In this document: positions 49,593 through 54,900 of the stretch, in pieces | Layout: the number at the start of each line of letters is the position of its first letter | Position numbering within the stretch: position 1 is the first letter of the stretch | Assembly: GCA_945893045.1 (NCBI GenBank) | Contig: CAMDEA010000035.1 | Span: forward strand, 1-54,900 | DNA length: 54,900 bases | Direction: 5' to 3' | Origin: Planctomyces sp. SH-PL62 | Lineage (GTDB): Bacteria > Planctomycetota > Planctomycetia > Planctomycetales > Planctomycetaceae | Notes under the pieces: generated by a model | What the model was told of the DNA's origin: nothing | Databases searched by the model: none | The model's input: the letters and a program-made list of their open reading frames with translations, nothing else | Program-made: the position numbers and the translations under genes

Positions 49593-50456
49593 ATGGCCAC
49601 CGACCTGCCGATCTACCGCCCGATTGAAGCCCAGCCGACATTTGCCGGCATCTTGCGACATCAAGAGCGCTTCGCCACCGCCGACAACGACAAAGTGTCG
49701 AATCGGATCAACACGGAATTCGACCGGATGATGATCCAGTCGAGCGTGGATATCTCGCCGACAACGCTGTTGATGCTCTGCTTGCTGAGCGGCATCGTGT
49801 TTGGCGGATTGATCCTGGTCTTTCAAGAGAATCCGCTGACTGCCGCAGTGGGCTTGGGAATTGGCAGCCTGTTCCCGATGTTGTATGTGTTGTTCGCGCG
49901 CATCCAGCGTCAGCGGCTGATGACGCAACAGTTGCCGAGCATGATCGAAGAGCTGGCTCGCGCGGCGAAGACCGGCCGCAGTATTGATCAATGCTGTGCG
50001 ATGGTCGCGGAAGACACGCCCGAACCGCTCGGCTCCGAACTGCGCGTCTGTGTTCGCCGAATGCAGATGGGCGAAGACATCGCGAGTTCGATGCGCGATC
50101 TGCCGGATCGGACCGGCCTGGTCGCGCTCAACATCCTGGTGACGTCCTTGGGAGTGCATCAACAAACCGGTGGTGATCTGGTGATGGTGCTGGAACGGTT
50201 GGCTCAGACGATTCGCGATCGCCTGCTGTTCTTCGGCCGGTTGCGAGCGGCCACGATCGGCAGCCGTTGGACGGCGATCCTGATGATCGCCCTGCCGCCG
50301 ATCATCATCACGTTCTTCATGTTTCGTGACACGAACTACCTGAATCAATTGCTGAGTACCTATTGGGGCCGCTTTTTGACCATCGCCGCCGCGATCCTGG
50401 ACCTGGTCGGCGCAGTGTGGGTGCTGTCGATTCTGCGCGGCAGCCAGCGGACGTAA
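49593..50456 (+). CDS. tadB: Tad inner-membrane platform protein TadB
   Basis: A 287-residue protein with two helices near 57-105, a cytoplasmic T2SSF domain (LPSMIEELARAAKTGRSIDQ, MGEDIASSMRDLP, GVHQQTGGDLVMVLERLAQT) and two more helices at about 225-245 and 258-280. This is the TadB layout. It forms the inner-membrane platform with TadC and is driven by TadA. The short gap to tadA contains a GAAATCT direct repeat of no clear role. Confidence 0.92.
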   Translation: MATDLPIYRPIEAQPTFAGILRHQERFATADNDKVSNRINTEFDRMMIQSSVDISPTTLLMLCLLSGIVFGGLILVFQENPLTAAVGLGIGSLFPMLYVLFARIQRQRLMTQQLPSMIEELARAAKTGRSIDQCCAMVAEDTPEPLGSELRVCVRRMQMGEDIASSMRDLPDRTGLVALNILVTSLGVHQQTGGDLVMVLERLAQTIRDRLLFFGRLRAATIGSRWTAILMIALPPIIITFFMFRDTNYLNQLLSTYWGRFLTIAAAILDLVGAVWVLSILRGSQRT

Positions 50457-50492
50457 CCGGCGCGATGACAGTCATTGGATGGAATCTCAACG

Positions 50493-51785
50493 ATGTTGAC
50501 GACCTTCGGATTGCAAGTGGCGTTCTACAGCCTGTGTGCGGTGATCATCGCGCTGACGCTGGGCAACATCATCCGTCGCAAACGGCGCGAACGATTGTTG
50601 GCTCAGCGGCCACACGAAGAACTCCAGCGGCTCGACCGCCTGCAACAGGAACTGCACGAGGCGGAACGCCGGCAGAACGCACAAGTGCGGAACGTCGCGG
50701 CCATGCCGGATGCGCCCGCCATTTCGATCCTCAAGCCGGAGGCGACGGCGGCCGTCCTGTCGCCCGTCACAACGACCTCGCAGCGAACGATCAATGCCGA
50801 TGGAATGCCGGTCTATCTCCCGACCGGGGCGGCCGGGACCACCTGGCAAGATCGCACGTTGTTTGGTTCGCAGACGCAATCGGGTTGGCGGAGCAGCCCG
50901 GTGATTCCGCGCGTCGAACCGCATGAAATCCCGACCGTCGATACCAGCGATTACGTCTTTGGCCCGGCAACACCAGTCCTGGCGTCGTTCCTCCCGGAAA
51001 ACGAGACGGCCAAACTCACGCTCGCTCGCGAACTCAAGCAGGCGGGGGACTACGCGCCTCATGCGAGAGAAAACCTTGCCGCCACACGATTCCTGTTCAT
51101 GATCGGCTCGTTGCTCTTGGGCGGTGTGAGCGTGCTGATGGCTCCACCGATTCTGGAGCGAATCTTATTGATCGGCACCGTGGCCATGACCGGCTTGGGC
51201 TGGGCCTTGCCCTCCCTGATGGTCAAGAGCCGCGCCAAGTCACGCCGTACCGAAGTCGAACAAGCGATCCCCGACATGATGGACATGCTCAATATGTGCG
51301 TCAGCCAGGGACTGACGGTGCCGGCCTCGCTGGCCCGCATCGCACGCGACTTGAAGCCGGTGTATCCCGCGTTGGCTCAAGAGCTGTCGATCACCGTGGA
51401 CCAGGCCCAGGTCGGCAATTTGAATGAAGCCTTGCAGAACTTCGCCAACCGCATCGACCTGCCGCAGGTCGATTCTTTCACCTCGCTGCTCACGCAGACC
51501 GAACGCATGGGCACGAGCGTGTCCGACGCCTTGACCGACTATTCGGACACGATGCGTGAGAGCTTGCGGCAGCGCGCCGACGAGCGTGCCAATCAAGCCT
51601 CGTTCTCGCTGCTGTTCCCGACCGTCCTCTGCCTGATGCCCGCCGTGTTCATGTTCTTGATGGGACCGGCCGTGATTGAGCTTTCCAAATTCACCAATGC
51701 CGGTGGACTGGGAGGCTTGAATCAACAACGTGAAGCGTCGCGCGCCGTCAGTCGTCCACAATACCGAGGCGATGCTCAGCCGTAG
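50493..51785 (+). CDS. tadC: Tad inner-membrane platform protein TadC
   Basis: A 430-residue protein from ATG 50493; a TTG six codons upstream is less likely. An N-terminal helix (LQVAFYSLCAVIIALTLGNI) is followed by a charged coiled-coil-like segment and a linker. The T2SSF domain has VEQAIPDMMDMLNMCVSQGL, TVPASLARIARDLKPVYPAL and TLLTQ-type LLTQTERMGTSVSDALTDYS. A final helix is at LFPTVLCLMPAVFMFLMGPA. About 150 residues of N-terminal linker make it longer than many TadC proteins. It is the last gene of the run and is followed by a strong terminator. Confidence 0.9.
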   Translation: MLTTFGLQVAFYSLCAVIIALTLGNIIRRKRRERLLAQRPHEELQRLDRLQQELHEAERRQNAQVRNVAAMPDAPAISILKPEATAAVLSPVTTTSQRTINADGMPVYLPTGAAGTTWQDRTLFGSQTQSGWRSSPVIPRVEPHEIPTVDTSDYVFGPATPVLASFLPENETAKLTLARELKQAGDYAPHARENLAATRFLFMIGSLLLGGVSVLMAPPILERILLIGTVAMTGLGWALPSLMVKSRAKSRRTEVEQAIPDMMDMLNMCVSQGLTVPASLARIARDLKPVYPALAQELSITVDQAQVGNLNEALQNFANRIDLPQVDSFTSLLTQTERMGTSVSDALTDYSDTMRESLRQRADERANQASFSLLFPTVLCLMPAVFMFLMGPAVIELSKFTNAGGLGGLNQQREASRAVSRPQYRGDAQP

Positions 51786-51800
51786 GCCAGATCGGAAACG

Positions 51801-51846
51801 CAAAAAGCCGGGCCTCCACGCGGAAGCCCGGCTTTGAGTTTTTGCG
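51801..51846. terminator. Bidirectional rho-independent terminator between tadC and sod
   Basis: AAAGCCGGGC (51804-51813) pairs with GCCCGGCTTT (51826-51835). The plus-strand side is followed by GAGTTTTTG and the minus-strand side by TTTTTG, so it works in both directions. It lies 16 bp after the tadC stop and 17 bp after the superoxide dismutase stop. Confidence 0.9.
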
Positions 51847-51862
51847 GTTGTGTCCTTCGAAA

Positions 51863-52477
51863 CTACTTCTTCGCGGCCGCGAATCGGCGCGCGACTTCGT
51901 CCCAGTTGACGACGTTGAAGAACGCGGTGATGTAGTCCGGCCGGCGGTTCTGGTAATTCAAGTAGTAAGCGTGCTCCCAAACATCGAGCCCCAAGATCGG
52001 CGTGTGTCCGTCCGACAGCGGCGAGTCTTGATTGGCGGTGCTTTCCACCAACAATCCGCCGCTGGCATCGACCGACAACCACGCCCAACCGCTGCCGAAC
52101 CGAGTCGTCGCGGCCTTGGCGAATTGCTCTTTGAACGCCGCGAAGCTGCCACACGTCTTGTTGATCGCCTCGGCCAGCGCGCCGGTTGGCTCGCCGCCGC
52201 CATTCGGCTTCATCACGGTCCAAAACAGCGAATGATTGGCGTGGCCGCCGCCGTTGTTGCGGACGACCGTGCGAATATCTTCCGGCACCGTCGCGAGACC
52301 ACGTACCAAATCTTCAACCGACTTCCCCGCCAGCGCCGGATGCTTTTCGAGCGCGGCGTTGACGTTGTTGATGTAAGCCTGATGGTGCTTCGTCCGATGG
52401 ATATTCATCGTCTTTGCGTCGATGTGCGGTTCGAGTGCGTTTTCCGCATAAGGCAGTTCGGGCAACGTGTAAGCCAT
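51863..52477 (-). CDS. sodA: Superoxide dismutase, Mn type
   Basis: A 204-residue protein with GGGAGAG upstream of ATG 52477. Metal ligands and surroundings are visible: [17 protein letters not shown] (His of helix 1), [18 protein letters not shown] (second His), and [20 protein letters not shown] (Asp and last His). [20 protein letters not shown] followed by ANQDSPL carries the Gln of the Mn enzyme rather than the ATPL of Fe enzymes. It converts superoxide to peroxide and oxygen in the cytoplasm. The gene stands alone and shares a terminator with tadC. Confidence 0.95.
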   Translation of the reverse strand: MAYTLPELPYAENALEPHIDAKTMNIHRTKHHQAYINNVNAALEKHPALAGKSVEDLVRGLATVPEDIRTVVRNNGGGHANHSLFWTVMKPNGGGEPTGALAEAINKTCGSFAAFKEQFAKAATTRFGSGWAWLSVDASGGLLVESTANQDSPLSDGHTPILGLDVWEHAYYLNYQNRRPDYITAFFNVVNWDEVARRFAAAKK

Positions 52478-52826
52478 GATGATACTCTCCCATGAATGTC
52501 GCGCGGCTAAGCGTTTGATGCCACGCGATGACTCCTTAAAATGTCGAGCGGCCGGCTCGGTCAAAAACTGGCAAGCGTGTCCGCACTCGCCACAACGGTC
52601 AGCATTGTAGGCTTTGGTAATTCGCTCACAACCGAGTCTGTGAGACAGCGAAGACTTTGACGATCGCGCGGACGCCGTTCCCTCGGCCAATCGGCAATGC
52701 CACGGACAGGCAGGACGCTCGTTGACTTCATGGATCGACGCTTAAACAATGGCCGCCCAACCGTGATTCCTCGCGTCTGGCCGCCGGTGGCTGGACCACG
52801 ATTCTCCTGCTCAGTTTGGGTAAACG
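52478..52826. other. Divergent intergenic region, no gene seen
   Basis: About 350 bp between sodA and the glycosyltransferase gene. Some frames are open but none looks real. A CTCACA-TGTGAG dyad lies at roughly 52623-52642. The sodA promoter should be here; no metal or redox operator was recognised. Confidence 0.5.
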
Positions 52827-53579
52827 ATGACTCCGCGATACCTGACCGCTCTGCCGGTTTACAACGAGCAGTCGCACTTGGCCGAAGTGCTCGCCACCGT
52901 GCGGCAGTATGCTCAAAACATCCTGGTCGTGGACGATGGCAGCACCGATGCGACTCCAGAATTGCTGAAACGCGAATCCGGAATTCAAGTCGTCACGCAT
53001 TCGCCGAATCGAGGTTACGGAGCCGCCTTGCAATCGGCGTTCGACTTCGCGGTCAAGCACAAGTACGACGTGCTCGTGACCATCGACTGCGACGGCCAGC
53101 ACGAGCCGCGATTGATCCCGGAACTGGTCGCTCGTGTCTTTGAAGAGGCCGCGCGGCCAGCGGATATTGTCTCCGGCAGCCGCTATCTGCAAATCTTCGA
53201 GGGAGACAGCCGCCCTCCGGAAGAGCGTCGCCGCATCAATCAACTCGTGACCGAACTCATCAACGAACGGCTGAGTTTGAACCTGACCGACGCCTTTTGC
53301 GGCTTCAAAGCCTATCGAGTCGATGCCCTGCCCCGACTGAACATCACCGAGTTCGGCTACGCGATGCCGCTGCAACTCTGGGTTCAAGCCGTGCGATCCG
53401 AGTTCCGCATCGTCGAGCACCCCGTTCCGCTGATCTATTTGGACGAGTCACGTTCGTTCGGCGGCTCACTCGACGACGCGAACCGTCGCTTGGCGTACTA
53501 TCGCGAGGTGCTCGACCGCGAATTGGCTGCCGGGAACGAGCGCTCGTCACCGGCTCTCTGTTCCACCGCGCCGTGCTGA
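52827..53579 (+). CDS. Family 2 glycosyltransferase (polyprenyl-phosphate mannosyl/glucosyl type)
   Basis: A 250-residue soluble GT-A enzyme. Motifs are LPVYNEQSHLAEVLATVR, VVDDGSTDATPELL, NRGYGAALQSAFDFAV, and TIDCDGQHEPRLIPELV with the DXD-type DCDGQ, then DIVSGSRYLQ. The LNLTDAFCGFKAYRVDAL segment matches the later part of DPM1/DPG1-like enzymes. No membrane anchor helices are present, so it is the short form. It would charge a polyprenyl phosphate with a sugar for export. A perfect 34-bp inverted repeat begins six bases after its stop. Confidence 0.9.
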   Translation: MTPRYLTALPVYNEQSHLAEVLATVRQYAQNILVVDDGSTDATPELLKRESGIQVVTHSPNRGYGAALQSAFDFAVKHKYDVLVTIDCDGQHEPRLIPELVARVFEEAARPADIVSGSRYLQIFEGDSRPPEERRRINQLVTELINERLSLNLTDAFCGFKAYRVDALPRLNITEFGYAMPLQLWVQAVRSEFRIVEHPVPLIYLDESRSFGGSLDDANRRLAYYREVLDRELAAGNERSSPALCSTAPC

Positions 53580-53584
53580 TTGAA

Positions 53585-53683
53585 GGGTCGTGCGTTCAAA
53601 ATTCAAAATTGGCGGAGTGTTGCCGCGTGTAGTGCTCGATACCGATCGACTCCGCCAATTTTGAATTTTGAACGCACGACCCC
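53585..53683. repeat. Perfect 34-bp inverted repeat after the glycosyltransferase gene
   Basis: The arms 53585-53618 and 53650-53683 are perfect reverse complements with a 31-nt spacer. Each arm holds an AT-rich core (CAAAATTCAAAATTGGCGG). It lies between the stop of one gene and the ribosome site of the next, and would form a very stable RNA hairpin. Confidence 0.92.
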
Positions 53684-53713
53684 TCCGGTTTCGAGATCCA
53701 AGGAGCCTTCGCC

Positions 53714-54900
53714 GTGTCGCCGTTGGAACCGAATTGGAAACGGCGACGCCTGCGTGCTCCCCGCGAAGAGGGTGAAGTCCTGGCGATTCCGCCGCTGGCC
53801 GACATGCCCGCCACCATCGCGCAGAATCGCGATCAGATCGCCAAATGGGATATACAAGTTCTCGGCAAGCCGTTGGCCGATCTGCGTCGCTTGGCTCGCG
53901 AAGAAGCACTGACGGCGGCGGTGCGATTCGTGGGGCAGGTTTTCAATCTGCCCGTGAATTCCTGGCAGGTTGAAAACCTGCCCAACGTGACGCTCATCGT
54001 CGGTGGTCATCAGCCAGAATTGTTTCATCCCGGCGTCTGGGCCAAGAACTTCGTGCTCAATGATCTCGCCAAGTCCACGGGCAGCATCGGCCTGCATTTG
54101 ATCGTAGATAACGACGCGATCACTTCCACGAGCATCGCGGTCCCCGTCGGCTCGCGCGAGCAACCGCGCATCGAGCACATCCCCTTCGATCACTACGCCG
54201 GCTCAATGCCGTGGGAGGAAGCTCGGCTTCGCGATGAGAGATTGTTTCGTTCGTTCCCCGACCGCGTCACCGCCGCGCTGTCCTGCTGGCCGATCGAGCC
54301 CATGCTGTCCGCGATCTGGCCGGCCGCCATCGCGCGTCTTCCCAACACCGCCGAACAACCGCGCCCGCGACTGGTCGAATTGCTGACAATCGTCCGCCGT
54401 GAGGCCGAACGACGGGCCGGCCTGAATCATCTCGAACTTCCCATCAGCCAGCTTTGCGAAACCGAATCCTTCGCCTGGTTCGTGTGCAGCCTGCTGAGCA
54501 ATCCGCGCCGGACACACACGGTCTACAACGAAGTCGTTGCCGAGTACCGCCGCGTCAACCGAGTTCGCAATCGGCAGCGTCCGGTTCCCGACCTCAGCAT
54601 TCGAGCGAACGGCGACTGGTTGGAATTCCCGTTCTGGGTCTGGCAGCCAGACGACTCGCAGCGCGGCCGGCTGTTTGTCCGAGCGACGACGAATGAGATC
54701 CAGCTTGCGAACGGAGAGACTGTCATCGCGTCTTTACCTCTCCCGATATCCAACGCGGCCGAGTCCGCCGTCGCGCAACTGCGAGCGTTGTCCTCACGCG
54801 GCTGGAAGCTGCGCCCGCGAGCGCTCACAACCACGCTGTTCGCGCGAGTTTTCCTCGCCGATGCCTTCCTGCACGGCATCGGCGGAGCCAAGTACGACGA
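53714..54900 (+). CDS. Unrecognised conserved-looking protein (partial, runs off the window)
   Basis: A frame open for 395 codons from GTG 53714 (AAGGAG nine bases upstream) to the window end. The clearest part, VTLIVGGHQPELFHPGVWAK (about residues 91-110), loosely resembles the GQQPGLLGGP stretch of bacillithiol synthase BshC, but the rest is not close enough to name it. Other strings are HLIVDNDAITSTSIAVPVGS and FLADAFLHGIGGAKYDE at the end. Residues about 73-91 (VGQVFNLPVNSWQVENLPN) are encoded by an in-frame palindromic element. The upstream glycosyltransferase runs in the same direction. Function is not known. Confidence 0.6.
   Translation, partial: MSPLEPNWKRRRLRAPREEGEVLAIPPLADMPATIAQNRDQIAKWDIQVLGKPLADLRRLAREEALTAAVRFVGQVFNLPVNSWQVENLPNVTLIVGGHQPELFHPGVWAKNFVLNDLAKSTGSIGLHLIVDNDAITSTSIAVPVGSREQPRIEHIPFDHYAGSMPWEEARLRDERLFRSFPDRVTAALSCWPIEPMLSAIWPAAIARLPNTAEQPRPRLVELLTIVRREAERRAGLNHLELPISQLCETESFAWFVCSLLSNPRRTHTVYNEVVAEYRRVNRVRNRQRPVPDLSIRANGDWLEFPFWVWQPDDSQRGRLFVRATTNEIQLANGETVIASLPLPISNAAESAVAQLRALSSRGWKLRPRALTTTLFARVFLADAFLHGIGGAKYD
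53930..53986. repeat. GTGGGGCAGGTTTTCAACCT palindrome inside the final coding sequence
   Basis: The arms 53930-53952 and 53964-53986 pair at 21 of 23 positions with an 11-nt loop. It is translated in frame as VGQVFNLPVNS and WQVENLPN. The intergenic copy at 42424 has perfect arms; the copy at 38302 lies in the M56 gene and reads VEQISNLPVKQ in the same phase. Confidence 0.88.

Noticed and set aside
1..54900. CRISPR arrays, tRNA or rRNA genes, transposases
   Set aside because: No evenly spaced direct repeats, cloverleaf-like genes or transposase motifs were recognised; repeats present are inverted and dispersed.
53714..54900. Naming the last gene bshC
   Set aside because: Only one short stretch resembles BshC; the rest does not match well enough and the gene is incomplete.

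Overview
The window looks like part of a planctomycete chromosome (phylum Planctomycetota). The evidence is the gene content: a DUF1559 prepilin, a DUF1501 protein, a Cys-type sulfatase, a cytochrome fused to WD40 repeats, FG-GAP and PQQ-propeller secreted proteins, a BlaI/M56 pair, a CehA-type hydrolase and a MoxR/DUF58 pair. GC is high and many starts have a clear GGAG-type ribosome site. No rRNA, tRNA, CRISPR array, prophage or transposase was recognised.

Layout. 1-10 kb: the 3' half of serC, a secreted TPR protein and a secreted unknown, a wax-synthase-like membrane pair, an ABC transporter (permease plus ATPase), and an FG-GAP protein whose frame is broken by one TGA. 10-24 kb: secreted HEAT-like and PQQ-propeller proteins, CrcB fluoride channel, a transhydrogenase-like flavoprotein with degenerate nucleotide-binding motifs, an SF1 helicase, a CocE/NonD hydrolase, a five-heme cytochrome, DUF1501 protein, sulfatase, and an FmdB-like protein without cysteines. 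24-35 kb: cytochrome-WD40 protein, DUF58 and MoxR with a small gene between them, bifunctional nuclease, a NUDIX gene bracketed by repeats, a CehA-like hydrolase, a ParDE toxin-antitoxin pair and a membrane glycosyltransferase-like protein. 35-43 kb: a BlaI repressor, M56 peptidase and unusual secretin-domain protein in one minus-strand run, then a YheT hydrolase, an Nramp-like transporter and a His-rich protein. 43-52 kb: a DUF1559 prepilin and a Tad/Flp pilus cluster (prepilin peptidase, TadE, CpaB, TadG-like, TadA, TadB, TadC) ending at a strong two-way terminator shared with superoxide dismutase. The window ends with a glycosyltransferase and an unrecognised protein that runs off the edge.

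The strongest signals are these. (1) An in-frame TGA in the FG-GAP gene is followed 12 nt later by a perfect 7-bp hairpin whose geometry fits the bacterial SECIS model, so this may be an undescribed selenoprotein. (2) There are many palindromic elements of several families. At least four copies lie in frame inside coding sequences (ABC permease, M56 peptidase twice, final protein), and two copies of one family code the same peptide core in unrelated proteins. (3) One palindrome family ends in a ribosome-site-plus-ATG string and sits at gene starts. (4) A permuted secretin-like protein is linked to a BlaI/M56 sensor with two tandem operator-like dyads upstream of blaI.
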